Positions 1 to 11,211 of a stretch of DNA of 64,000 nt are shown piece after piece (within the stretch, counting starts at the first letter, position 1; every line of letters begins with the position of its first letter). The notes under the pieces are model-generated. The model worked only from the letters and a program-made list of their open reading frames with translations, ran no database searches and was not told the origin of the DNA. This DNA comes from Heterobasidion occidentale (taxonomy: Eukaryota > Basidiomycota > Agaricomycetes > Russulales > Bondarzewiaceae): NCBI GenBank assembly GCA_039111635.1, contig JBCAQO010000004.1, positions 62,001 through 126,000 on the forward strand, in the 5' to 3' direction. The position numbers and the translations under genes are program-made.

Positions 1-581
1 CTGAGAACACGGTAGGCAGCTAGCCCGGTATAGAAGCGGATGAGTAGAGGGAGGGGAGGGAAGGGAGACGAGTCCAGTGCTTCGTCAGACCGTGCAAAGA
101 GTTTCTCAGATCTGACAGAGATCACGAAGCGCGGGCTAAGAAGGTAGCCTGACCCGGGTGCTGTGCAGAGATCGAGTGTATTACAGGTGAACGAGCTGAG
201 CTTCTTAGAAGCTCATCTCGGCTATTTACGTACAGAAGTGTCTAGGGCAGGATCAAGATCTGGTCCGTGCGCTTCTCAGGTACCGAAGTCAACGATCGAG
301 ATCCGTAAGCTAGAATGCCTCATCGACCTGCCATATAACCGAATATAGTAATCCGAATCACTAATGTCCATCCACATCTTCGATCGATCAAGAACCAGGA
401 ACGGGGGTCAGGAACCAATGTGTGTCCACATCAGGAATCAGGAACTAGAAGTCAGCGTTCATGCATCAGCATGTAAATGGTAAGGAGTCGTGGAAGGCGG
501 TCCGAGTCTGCAACAAGTCCGAAGCACTTGACCAGCCCATCCATTCACGTGCGAAGCACGTGTTAGGACGCGGTCCTAACA
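1..581 (-). repeat. Family A LTR (3' LTR of a minus-strand copy), cut by the window edge
   Basis: Reverse complement of the LTR seen complete at 45500-46343. Its first bases (TGTTAGG on the minus strand) end at 581, directly after the polypurine-like stretch behind ORF3. The rest of the LTR runs off the left end of the window. It belongs to the same element as the ORF3, membrane ORF and Pol remnants up to 3281. Confidence 0.9.
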
Positions 582-592
582 CTACCCCCTCT

Positions 593-2263
593 CTATACAA
601 GTCTTCGGCGCTTGGCGGGTGCACTGATGGTAGGGGCGGGTCTCCTCAGATGAACTTCGTCGAAGGTGGGGATGTTCCGAGCGGGATATCCGGTCCAGTT
701 AGCAGTGTCGATTAAATGATCTAGTGCCTGCTTGTGGTACCCGTATTCTTCAGCCGTCCTATCCATCTGTAGACGAAGGCGCCGGGACTGCATGCGATGC
801 CTATCGTAGTCTTGTAGAAAGCCGCGCGCCGTAACGTCCGTTCTCTGGCGAATGCCCGTGATTGGACATCCCACGACGAGATGGCCGGCGCGTCCACATT
901 CCCAGCAGGTACGAGTAGCGGGGTCGGTGGGTGGAGAAGGCGGGAGAGTAGGTGGGTTAGGCCAGACGTTTTCGGAGTCCACTGCGTCAGCAGGCCATCC
1001 TTCTTCAGTTGCGACAGGAACGTCCGGCGACTGGGGGGAGGCTTCGTCGACAATGATAGGACGGGTGAGGTTGTCGCCGAGTAGGGGGGGGGATGGGGAC
1101 ACAGCAGGGGGTGACGGGGGTGGTACCGGTAGCGGCCGAAGTACCTGGCGATCCCGGACGACTTGTTCGGGGTCGTAAGGGGGACTGGTGGGTCGCGTGA
1201 ATTCGGCGGTCTCCTCGTCGGTGGGTTGAAAAGGGTTTACCGCCGGGAGATCGGACTCGGCATTGACCGGGGGATCGACTGTCATGGGTTCCTCAGCGTC
1301 GATCTGGTGAAACCCCTGTTCCTGTATATCCGGTTTGGTCATAACCCAGGGCCTAACGTTATCCTCCGGGGTACATCCGCCAGGCCAGTAGCACGCAATG
1401 GGGTGAACCCCTCGACTGTTAAGCGGGAAGGAGTGGGTCGGCAGTAGTCCTTTAGGGACATACTCTTCGATCTCCAGACGTGCTCCGTTATGTCCTGCGA
1501 ATCGGAACCAGCGGATCGTGTTTTCCTTGTAGCGGATTCGAGCCAGTACGTCGAGCCAGGCGGGTATGGAGTGCGCCTGTATGAGGATGGAGCTGGTGGT
1601 GAATATCCCTCCCAGTCGGAAATTGACCATGTCGTTGCGGATGGCTGGGAGATTGATCAAGCCTTTCATGCGGTAGGAGGTGACGGTGAGGTTGGCGAGG
1701 AGGATGGCTTGGGTCTGGTTGAGTGGTCCAGAGAAGACCTGATAGGCTTGCGCCCAGACTGCCTGCTGTAATAGAAAAGGAATGCACGAGGGTTCCTCAA
1801 GCCAGGCTGGTTCAGAATGATAGGGGCTTCATCCTCGGCGAGTGTGAGGTGGTAGATGCTATTATTCGTCGTTAGGTCCTGGTAGAGACGGATGTCGTGA
1901 AGGGGATTGGGTATGGCGCGGATTCGGATGCGAGGGTTTTCGTTGTGAATGGCGAAAGCCAACGGAGGAACGGCGATGTGGGGGTTGGCATTTCAGCGGG
2001 AAACGGGGAATAACAAACTCAGTAAGGGGATCCGCGACCGGGATGCCTTCCGAGGGGATGTCATCCTCGCTGTCGTAATCCGAGTAAGTGTCGTCAACGA
2101 GCGTAGGCGTGGTAGTGGGCGGGGAGATGGTGCGAAGGATGAAGGGGTTGGGGGAGGAGGTGTTGGAGGCGTGAGGGGAAGTGGTAGCGGAAGACATTCT
2201 GATGTTGCTAAGAATATAGCGGGGGGAGTTGTGTAAGAAGAGGTGAGCGGGGGCAAAGGACAT
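593..2263 (-). pseudogene. Family A ORF3: second Gag-like protein with a zinc knuckle, frameshifted
   Basis: The third large ORF of family A, located after Pol where some retroelements carry env. Read on the minus strand it starts at the ATG at 2263 with a Ser/Thr/Pro-rich N-terminus, then an acidic DSEDDIPSEG stretch. A conserved globular part follows (LTEFVIPRFP, PRAFLFY, MKGLINLPAIRNDM). The C-terminus holds a CCHC zinc knuckle, CWECGRAGHLVVGC, at about 866-907. Compared with the copies at 11212 and 41640, single-base losses near 1997 and 1770 split it into three frames. The last piece (1669-593, 358 codons) is the longest open part and ends at the purine-rich stretch next to the LTR. The zinc knuckle suggests nucleic-acid binding. 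I do not recognise the upstream domain. Confidence 0.75.
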
Positions 2264-2316
2264 TCGAGTTATAGCTGGGATGCTGAGGAATGTCTCTGTT
2301 TAATACAGGGTGTCTT

Positions 2317-2481
2317 TTATACGACGGAGGAGACGCCAATGGTGGCAGCCGCGTGAACGGATCCGAGGACAAGGGCGATGGCGATGGAGACCGCGGTGAG
2401 AGCAAGAGTCGCGACAATGGTGTAAACGGCTACTGTGGATAGAGTGGGGTCGAAAGGGGTCATAGTCGTTTGCCTGGCCAT
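2317..2481 (-). CDS. Family A small single-helix membrane protein (54 codons)
   Basis: Lies between the end of Pol and ORF3 in all three family A copies that keep this region (also 10995-11159 and 41423-41587). The ATG gives the start MARQTTMTPFD. The protein has one hydrophobic segment of about 25 residues (VAVYTIVATLALTAVSIAIA) and a short small-residue tail. An in-frame open extension of 18 codons precedes the ATG but has no other ATG. Differences between copies are mostly synonymous, which argues for translation. Function unknown; a membrane anchor encoded in the env position is an inference. Confidence 0.6.
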   Translation of the reverse strand: MARQTTMTPFDPTLSTVAVYTIVATLALTAVSIAIALVLGSVHAAATIGVSSVV

Positions 2482-2581
2482 GCCAATCCTCGGTTGGTCT
2501 GCTTTTGTAGCTCCTGGTATGCCTGAGTCCGCCAATTAGAGTTGTCCGATCGCTTCTGCTGCAGCTTTGATCGAGACGAAT

Positions 2582-3281
2582 CTATATTGGCTTCTTTGGC
2601 TGCGCTTCTCGATCGTTGATCGCCGGTGGTGGCACTTTTGATCGAGGAACCAGGGGCGGCCTCTTTAGCTGCGTCATTCGTTTGTTGATCTCTTCCATGA
2701 TCTGGGGGATAGCTAATCCTGTAGCGAGAAGCTTCTTTCCGATCGGATGCTTCTCGAGCTTCTTTCTGATTTGATCTTCTTCGGCTACTCTGTTGAGTTC
2801 TAATTCGACACCAGGGCCAGAAGGAGGCTTCCATTCCTTTGACTGCCCGAGGTGCCGGCGTTAGAAGTCCTTTATGGCTTCGTGCGTTAGTGACGTTCCG
2901 CCGCGGCTTCCCATGAGTTGTCCGATTCCGGGTAGCCCTTCCATTTGATCAGGTACTGCAGGATCTTCCATGTCCGAAGAGCCTAGCTCCGACAATGGCT
3001 TCGACTTCGAATTCTTCTTGCCCTTCGATCAGGTCCGGAGCTGGTTTAGGGTAGTTCGGGCCATAGACTTCGTTTTCCTTGTAGGGAGGTGAGTCGAGTA
3101 GCATGAATACGAGTGAATGCGCTTCCAGCTGTGGGCAGTTCAACTGAAGTTGACATTTCCTATGGTGTCAGTGATTTCAAATGGCCCAAAGCGTTTGGTC
3201 TCAGTTCTCTGATGGTGATCGGTGTGAGATTCTTCCCATCAAGCCATACTTGATCTCCTTTCTTGAAAGGCGGCAGGTCCG
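2582..3281 (-). pseudogene. Family A Pol C-terminus (integrase tail and chromodomain), truncated at the gap
   Basis: The reverse complement matches the last ~230 codons of the Pol at 6512-10797: the basic integrase tail (FKKGDQVWL at the gap edge) followed by the chromodomain (EEFEVEAIVGAR). At least one single-base loss in the chromodomain breaks the frame (near 2975). The reading frame here ends at a TAG (2582-2584), about 45 codons beyond the stop in the 3382-12083 copy. The other copies have TGA where this one keeps CGA. The N-terminal part of Pol is lost in the N gap. Confidence 0.8.
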
Positions 3282-3381
3282 NNNNNNNNNNNNNNNNNNN
3301 NNNNNNNNNNNNNNNNNNNNNNNNNNNNNNNNNNNNNNNNNNNNNNNNNNNNNNNNNNNNNNNNNNNNNNNNNNNNNNNNN
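3282..3381. other. Assembly gap (100 N)
   Basis: Exactly 100 Ns, the usual placeholder for a gap of unknown size. A minus-strand family A Pol fragment ends at its left edge and a plus-strand family A LTR, missing about its first 49 bases, begins at its right edge. The join between two inverted copies may therefore be a scaffolding guess. Confidence 0.98.
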
Positions 3382-4173
3382 GTAAAGTGCTTCGGATGTG
3401 CTTCAGACTTGGACCGCTCCTATGACTCATTACTATTTACATGCCTCATTACATGAACGCTTCCTTACGGTTCCTGGTTCTTGATGTGGACAGACTTTAG
3501 TTCCTGGCCCTGTTCCTGGTTCCTGATCAATCGTGATGTGGCTCGACATTGACATGGATGTGGACAGACATTAGTGATACTGTACTATACTTAGATCAAT
3601 GACACATCTTAGCTTACGGATCTCGATCATTGACTTCGGTACCTGAGAAGCGCACAGATCAGATCTTGATCCTGCCCTAGATACTTCTTTGTATATTTAG
3701 CGGAGATGAGCTTCTAAGAAGCTCAGCTCGTTCACTGTAATACACTTGATCTCTGCACTGCGCCCAGTGTCTGGCTACCTTCCTAGCCCACACTTTGTGA
3801 TCTCTGTCAGATCTGAGCAATCCTTTACACGGTCTGATGACGCACTGGACTCGTCTCCCTTCCTCCCCTCCCTCTACTCATCTGCTTCTACACCGGCCTA
3901 GCCGCCTTCCGTGTTCTCAGTTGGACACCTTCCCGTGTCATCTGTTGGACGGGAGAAGATCATCCGGTTCCTCCTCATCATCAAGAAGACCTCGAAGATC
4001 ACCTTCTTCATTGTTTCGAGGACAAAGCAGAAAGCGACCCCGAATTCCTTGAAAGGGCCCAAAGACGATCCATCATCTTTATCCATTGGAGTCTACGACT
4101 CTACGACCCCATGGAGGTTTAGCCTAGGGACCCCTTCGTGCATCGGTGCACGTGATAGGTCTCCAACCTAACA
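3382..4173 (+). repeat. Family A 5' LTR, first ~49 bp lost in the gap
   Basis: Matches the complete LTR at 45500-46343 from its 50th base and ends in ...CCTAACA at 4173. It drives the element whose Gag, Pol and ORF3 follow to 12083. The matching 3' LTR is absent because family B1 replaces everything after 12083. Confidence 0.9.
3692..3734 (+). promoter_or_regulatory. Family A LTR core promoter: TATA box and predicted RNA start
   Basis: TATATTTA at 3692-3699 lies 33 bp before AGCTCGTTCA (3725-3734). That decamer is the exact reverse complement of the sequence just after the LTR (4176-4185). The TATA spacing makes it the likely 5' end of the genomic RNA. The start site itself is inferred. Confidence 0.6.
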
Positions 4174-4175
4174 CT

Positions 4176-4185
4176 TGAACGAGCT
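4176..4185 (+). promoter_or_regulatory. Predicted self-primer binding site, family A
   Basis: TGAACGAGCT begins two bases after the LTR end and is perfectly complementary to the predicted RNA 5' end at 3725-3734. In Tf1/sushi-type Ty3 elements the RNA 5' end folds back on such a site and primes minus-strand DNA synthesis. I see no TGG-type tRNA primer site here. Prediction by complementarity and position. Confidence 0.6.
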
Positions 4186-4200
4186 CTTCCATCCCTACCC

Positions 4201-6500
4201 TACTCCAAGCTGGATCCCCAGCAGCTACGGCTCTTTCTCCAATCCGTAAACAATATTCTGGCAACCGCCATCAGGGTAAACCAAGCAGGAACCCTGTTAG
4301 GACGAATTAACAACCCAGGAACAATTGAAGTTGCAAGACACCAAAACCCAGGAAAGGTTTATTCAGGAGTAGCCACATTTCGGCCACAGGGATCACCCAA
4401 GATCTTCATCGACCTCAGCAAAACTGGATATCAGTTTTCCGGGATTTGCTTCATTAACAAACCAAAGACACCGTTCACCCTCACAGACAACAGAGAGCCC
4501 AACGTTGTCAGAACCGAGGACACCATCAAAATACACAACGGAAGACCAGACGACTTCCCCATCGCAGTTATTGCCGATCTCAGAAGAACCATTGCAAGAA
4601 ACGTCAACGAAGACGGAATCAGAACGGAGCTTATCAAGAACAAGGAGAACCGAGACCACTACTCAGTCCTCATCCACTGGACCTTCTCGTCCACCTAGGA
4701 AAACACACTGGAAGCCCCTAACTCTCTGCCAGTCAGAACCGAAATTGACAGGATCATTTTTATTGTCAGAAGAGGAGAGTTCGCCCACAAAACTTATCAT
4801 CTCCGAACCCTCATCTCGGGACACACATTCTCCGAAATCATCGAACTCATCGACCAAATTGATATTTCCATCAACAAAATTATCAAAGGGACCCAGACCT
4901 ACAAGAAGCATTACAAGCTGGAAGAAGACAGGCAGTACCCTTCTTCTTCAAAGAATAAACAATGGACAAAATCACCTTGGGATATCCTCCTGGCTACAGA
5001 ACAGACCCAGCAGAAGTCTACAAAGACTTACCCAAAGACTTCAACGAGGACCAACTTTATTACGACGAGAACAAGAGACACTTCTACTACGCAGGAACTC
5101 TCACCGGATTCTTCCGTAAACGAGGAGAGAGCAGATATGAATACCCCACCTGGGGAGAGAAGACCGTCCATGCAGGACCCCAACTACACCTAGTCAAGGT
5201 TGCGGACTACGTCGCAAACAAGACCCTCGACAAACCTGAATCACCGACAGATAGGCATTGTAACTCGCCAAGACCGCACATACATACTCTACCCAGAGAA
5301 ACAGCCAGTGGAAGTAGAATCTCTAGAAAAAATACTCCCGCTACATCCCCCTTACAAGAAACCACTCCCAAAGAAGACTTCCGAGCCCCAACACCGGAGT
5401 TTGTCCCAAAACCGGAGTATTTTGAAGCACCAAGTGGAAATCCGGAACCACCTGACAATCCAGAGCCTCCGCCCAATACAATGTCGACAGATACTGGAGG
5501 TAATGAGTCCAAGGGACCAGCTATGGCTAAACCTACCACCTTCAGCGGAAACTGGAAATGAACAGAGCAGTTCCTCCACGAAATCGACCTGATGTTCCTG
5601 GCCAGGAAAAAGGATTATGCGAACGAATTCGCCAAAATCGCCTACGCTTTGTCATATATGAAGGAAGGATCAGTGGGGATATGGGCAAGAAACTTTACTC
5701 AGGCCAGGAACACATTAAAGGATTGGAACAAATACACTTGGGCAGACACGGCCGGCTTCACATCGGTCCGCAAAAAGATAGCCACCGACTTCAAGGAGTT
5801 CAATAAAGAAGCAGACACTCACAACAAATTAGCCAGGGTCAATCAGGGAAAAGAATCATTCAACACCTATCTTCAGCTATTTAAACAGCTCGCGGCGCTT
5901 GCCAGTGTAGATGAAGAAACCAAGAAGACCCATTTCCTGTGAGGACTCAAATGGGAGCTAGCAAAGGGAATTTACGAAGATCCCTCCAAAGATGGAACAT
6001 GGGATGAACTGGTTGAGAAGGCCAAGAAACATGAAAAGATGCGCATTGCAAGGGACCAAGCATACGACCTCCAAAAAGGCAAATTCCAAATCTACACTCC
6101 GCGTACCTTTTACGACGAAAGGGCACCCTCGCGGCACGATAGGGAACCCCAATACAAACCTATGGATGTAGATGCAGCAGAAATGGAGGCCGATGCCGTT
6201 CGCACTCGCTTCAAGAAGCTTACCCTGGCAGAAAGAGATCGACTTGCCAAAGAAGGCAAGTGCTTCTTTTGCAAGAAGCCCGGGCACATGGCGCACAACT
6301 GTCCTTCTCGACCCAAAAGAAGATTCCAGCCTCCTCGTTGCAGGGCGGTGCGAGAAGGAGAAATAGACAAAGGACAATTCGATGATGAAGACGTTGAGGA
6401 AGGAAAGAACAGAGTCAACCACATCTGCCAAATGATGATGGGACTCAGCATGGAAGAAATCGAAGAAGTTCGAGCCTTTAGCGACTCGAAGAATTTTTAA
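4201..6500 (+). pseudogene. Family A Gag region, interrupted by stops and frame changes
   Basis: Structural protein of the retrotransposon particle. Readable parts: 4201-4695 (frame 1, about 165 codons without any Met, ending at TAG 4696); 4962-5561 (starting MDKITLGYPPGY); 5562-5942 (capsid-like, helical, EQFLHEIDLMFLARKKDY); and 5943-6500 with a zinc knuckle CFFCKKPGHMAHNC at 6261-6302. TGA codons at 5559 and 5940 interrupt one frame; the second fits CGA to TGA. The frame-1 part is conserved in the copy at 39963-40309, where about half of the codon differences are silent, so it is probably coding. How its AUG-less start is translated is unknown. Gag ends at TAA 6498-6500 and Pol follows in the -1 frame. 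Confidence 0.75.
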
Positions 6501-6511
6501 GGCCTCTCCCA

Positions 6512-9500
6512 TTGGCAGCGGATGCGGAGAGTAGGATTCTTGCAGGAAATCGGTACGCTCCTCTGGCCAGTAAAGATACTGACCAAGAGCATGGACATCC
6601 AGATGTATTGTATCTTTCGGAAATGAAATCACATGGTGCACCATCACTCCAACTTGAGACAATGCTCATAGGCAAGAATAGAAAAGCTGCTACACAGGCA
6701 CTGGTGGACAGTGGAGCCACCAGAATCTTCATGCACCCCCGCTTCGTAGAAGCACATCGAATCACCACGCATAAAACCCCTGCCCCTATCCCAGTTAGTA
6801 TGGTCCAAAACACTGAGTTCAAAGGAGGACCCATTACAAGATTCGCCAACCTCAAATTACAGGTTCTAGGCGAAAAAGGGGGGTCGCATACAGAATCGGC
6901 AAGATTCTACATTGCGGAAATAGGAAAAGAGGACGTCATTTTAGGAACCGACTGGTTATTGGAACATAACCCAGAAGTCGACTGGCATGCCTATGGGCTG
7001 CACTTTACCAGATGCCCGCCCTCCTGCCAAATAAAAGGAGAACCGGTAAAAGCTAAAAGAGCTACAAGAAAACCAGGACGCCCTAAACCAAGCATACGGC
7101 ACATGGAAACAGTACCGCAAACGGGCGACTACTCAATACCAGTGCAAAAGCCGGGCAAAGCAGTACCAGGTTGGAAAGTGGGAAACACCACAGTACCACA
7201 TCCGTGGACAATACCTACAAGTCCAGAGTTCACAACTCGAAGGTTGAATGCCGAACGTCTGAAGGCCCAAACCAGAAATTACAAGGTTCTGACATGGGCT
7301 GAAGAAGACGTTCCGGAGGACGGTGACAGACTTCCGGCACTTCCCTCCAAGGATCTTGAAGAAGATGGAGTCTATCTCGTTAGATGCCTTGATACAGGAA
7401 CATTACAGGCACTGGAATTATACAACGACTCCAAAGAAGGTGTTGATATACACCGCGCCGAAACTACGGAACTTCCGTATGCCAATATACCGGCTCAGGG
7501 GAGCAAACCTGCCAAAGTACAGACAGGGAAACAAACAAAGCACACCAACTTGCAAAGACTTGCAGAAGAAGCCGCCAAAGGGAAACCCGAACTCTCCTTC
7601 GAGGAGATAGTGCCAAAGGAATACTGGAATTATAGAAAGGTTTTTGAAGGCCGACCAAAAGGACAGCTACTGCTCTCTCGACCTTGGGATCACAAAATAG
7701 AAATCAAGGAAGGAATGGATCACTCGCTCAAACCCAAGCTATACAGTCTCAGCCCCGGTGAGCAAGTGGAACTCAAGAAATTCATAGACAAAAACCTTCA
7801 GAAAGGATTCATCAGAGAATCCAAGTCGCATATGGCATCCCCATTCTTCTTCATCAAGAAAAAGAATGGGAAATTACGACCAGTAATGGATTATCGCAAA
7901 CTCAATGAAATAACAATCAAAAACAAATACCCTTTGCCGATTATTCAAGAATTACTGGACCTTCTAGCTGAAGCCGTATACTTTTCACTAATGGATGTCG
8001 ATACAGGATATAACAATGTACGCATGAAAGAAGGAAGCGAGAAACTGGCCGTGTTCGTCACCAATCTAGGAATGTACGAACCCCTGGTTATGTTCTTTGG
8101 ATTAACCAACTCGCCGGCAACATTCCAAACGATGATGAACGCACTCTTCAAAGACCTCATCTATGCCAGATTAGTAGCAATCTATATGGACGACATCCTA
8201 GTATTTTCTAAAACAATGGACAACCATATCAAAACGGTACGAAAGGTTCTACAGATTTTACAAGACAACGATCTATACCTGCAACCCTCGAAATGCCACT
8301 TCCACAAAAAGAAAATCAACTACCTTGGATATGTTATATCACATGGACATCTGGAAATGGACCCAATCAAGGTGGCCGGCATTATGGACTGGCCAACCCC
8401 TGGAAAAGTCAAGGAAGTGCAATCGTTTTTAGGTTTTTGCAACTTTTATCGCAGGTTTATCAAGGATTACTCAAAAATAGCACGACCGCTATTTGAGTTG
8501 ACACAGAAGGAACGCACCTGGGATTGGACACTGGCATGCAAAGAAGTGTTTCAAACGCTAAAACGAATATTCACAGAATCTCTGGTGCTTGTTATGCCAG
8601 ATACAAGGAACCCTTTCCGCATTGAATGCGATGCCTCCGACTTTGCCACCGGAGCAGTTTTATCACAAGTTGCCGAAGATGGAAAATGGCACCCATGTGC
8701 TTATATTTCCAAGTCGCTCTCACCTACAGAACGCAACTACCCAATCTACGATAAAGAGTTGCTGGCTGTTGTTCGAGCCTTTGAAGCCTGGTGACACTAT
8801 TTGGAGGGCGCCGAACACCGGTAGACGTCTGGACGGACCACAAGAACCTCGAATGGTTCCAGTCAAGCCAGAAATTAAACCGTCGGCAAGCACGATGGTC
8901 ACTCTACCTCTCGCGTTTCGACTACAAATTGACGCACAAGGCGGGAGTCACTAATAAATACGACGGTCTGTCACGGCGTCCAGACCATAAAAAGGGGGTG
9001 GAATTTGACAATTCAGGCGAAACACTCTTGGAACCCAAACTTTTCAATAACACAGAAAAGATCCGAAGACCCTTTGCAGAAATCAATGCTATTGATACAG
9101 ACAACAGTTGGGACCCTCACCGAATGCTTCACATCCGGGCAACTGGACGAGGAGGTGTTACTATAATAGACGACGACCTCCAGAAACGAATCATTGAAGA
9201 AAACAGGAAAGACGAATGGCTACTAGAAACCCTGGCCAAGATCAAAACCTTAGGACCTCGAAACATGAAGAAAGGCCTACAAGAATGGAACAAAGAAGAA
9301 GGATTGGTCCTTCACAGAGGAAAGATATATGTTCCCCGAAACGAACAACTACGTCAAGAAATTATCAAGCTAAACCATGATAATCTAGCAGCAGGACATC
9401 CAAGACAAAGAGGAACTTTAGCCTTAGTTGGACAAGAATTCACTTGGCCAGGAATATTAAACACAGTTCACCAATATGTGGAAGGATGCGCCATTTGTCA

Positions 9501-10797
9501 ATCCACCAAGAACGACACACATCCTACCATGGTACCCCTACAACCAACAGAAATTCCAGATTGACCCTTCGGAACAATAACCATGGATTTTATCACAGAT
9601 CTGCCGGAATCAAACGGATACGACTCACTACATGTAGTAACCGATCGGTTTACCAAAACTGCAGTAATAACTCCATGCCAGAAATCCATCGACTCTGACA
9701 GAACCGCCAAGATCTTGCTAGAAAACACCTGGAGACGCTATGGACTGCCAGATAAAATCATATCGGATAGAGGAACTCAATTCGCTTCAAAAGTAGCGCA
9801 AGCCCTGCTCAAAGAATTAGGAATCAAATCCACCTTAAGCACAGCTTATCATCCATAGACGGACGGTGCTACTGAACGAATGAATCAGGAACTGGAACAA
9901 TACCTCAGAGCCTTCTGCAGCTCTTCACAAGACGACTGGGCCGGATTAATCCCCTACGCGGAATATGCCCACAACACCCATTAGCACTCAGCCACGCAGA
10001 AGTCACCATTCGAACTTCTCCATGGATATCAACCATGGGCTTACCCAGCCATCATCGGAAACACGAATGTCCCCACCGTCGACGCTCGCCTCGAAGCTCT
10101 GCAGCGTGCTAGGAAGGAAGCACAAGCCAGCCTCGAAATTGCAGCCAAAGCCATGAGGATACAGCACGACTGTTTTGGAACGGACCTGCCACCTTTCAAG
10201 AAAGGAGATCAAGTATGGCTCGTTGGGAAGAACATCCACACCGATCACCCATCAGAGAAACTGAGACCCAAACACTTTGGGCCATTTGAAATCACTGACA
10301 CTATAGGAAATGTCAACTTCAGGTTGAAACTGCCCAACAGCTGGAAGCACATTCACGACGTCTTCTATGCTAGTCGACTCACGCCCTACAAGGAGAATGA
10401 GGTCTACGGCCCTAACTACCCTAAACCGGCTCCGGACCTGATCAAAGGGCAAGAAGAATTCGAAGTTGAAGCCATCGTCGGAGCCCGATGCTTTGGGCGA
10501 TGGAAGATCCTGCAGTACCTGATCAAATGGAAGGGCTACCCAGAATTGGACAACTCTTGGGAAGCCGCGGCAAACATCACTAATGCACAAGAAGCCATAA
10601 ACGACTTCTACCGCCGGCATCCTCGGGCAGTCAAAGGAATGGAAGCCTCCATTCTGGCCCTGGTGATCGAATTGGAACTCAACAGAGTAGCCGAAGAAGA
10701 TCAAATTAAAAAGAAGCTCGAGAAGCATCCGATCGGAAAGAAGCTCCTCGCTACAGGATTGGCTATCCCCCAGATCATGGAAGAGATCAACAAATGA
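6512..10797 (+). pseudogene. Family A Pol polyprotein (protease, RT, RNase H, integrase, chromodomain), disabled
   Basis: Ty3/Gypsy chromovirus Pol. Domains in order: retropepsin with DSGAT (about 6709-6723) and the LGTDWL motif; reverse transcriptase with YMDD at 8183-8194; RNase H (IECDASDFATGAVL); integrase zinc finger ending CAICQSTK; integrase core (MDFITDLPES, SDRGTQF); and a chromodomain (EVEAIVGAR... LIKWKGYPELDNSWE, about 10456-10610). Lesions: TGA 8792 (fits CGA), a one-base loss near 8818, TGA 9562 (fits TGG), TAG 9856 (fits CAG), a TAG near 9982 and TGA 10795 (CGA in the copy at 40919). Beyond 10797 the frame stays open to TGA 10864. Coding was in the -1 frame relative to Gag. Dead copy. 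Confidence 0.92.
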
Positions 10798-10994
10798 ATG
10801 ACGCAGATAAAGAAGCCGCCCCTGGTTCCTCGATCAAAAGTGCCACCACCGGCGATCAACAATTGAGAAGCACAACCAAAGAAGCCCAATATAGACTCGT
10901 CTCAATCAAAGCCACAGCAGAAACGATCGGACAACTCTAATTGGCGGACTTAAGCATACTAGGAGCTACAAAAGCAGACCAACCGAGGATTGGC

Positions 10995-11159
10995 ATGGCC
11001 AGGCAAACGACTATGACCCCTTTCGACCCCACCTTATCCACAGTAGCCGTTTATACCATCGTCGCGACTCTTGCTCTCACCGCTGTCTCCGTCGCCATCG
11101 CCCTTGTCCTCGGATCCCTTTACGCCGCTGCCACTATTAGCATCTCCTCCGCTGTATAA
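10995..11159 (+). CDS. Family A small single-helix membrane protein (54 codons)
   Basis: Same product as at 2317-2481 and 41423-41587: start MARQTTMTPFD, one transmembrane helix over most of the rest, stop TAA at 11157-11159. Against the 41423 copy I count 12 codon differences, 7 of them silent. The stop codon is embedded in the TATAAAAG that precedes ORF3. Function unknown. Confidence 0.55.
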   Translation: MARQTTMTPFDPTLSTVAVYTIVATLALTAVSVAIALVLGSLYAAATISISSAV

Positions 11160-11162
11160 AAG
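11155..11162 (+). promoter_or_regulatory. Candidate internal TATA box for family A ORF3
   Basis: TATAAAAG lies 50 bp before the ORF3 ATG at 11212 and is followed by GACACCC. The same arrangement is kept in the other two family A copies (near 2318 minus strand, and 41583). Family B has TATAAAAAGG followed by GAGACACCC at the same place. This suggests ORF3 has its own transcript. Confidence 0.5.
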
Positions 11163-11211
11163 ACACCCTGCATCAAGCAGAGACGTTCCTCAGCATCCCA
11201 GCTACAATTGA

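Noticed and set aside
852..1447. Plus-strand ORFs of 67-108 codons
   Set aside because: They are antisense shadows of the GC-rich, proline-rich minus-strand ORF3.
4505..5119. 204-codon plus-strand ORF as a gene
   Set aside because: Ser/Thr/Arg-rich shadow of the conserved Gag frames in the same interval; it has no support from the second copy.
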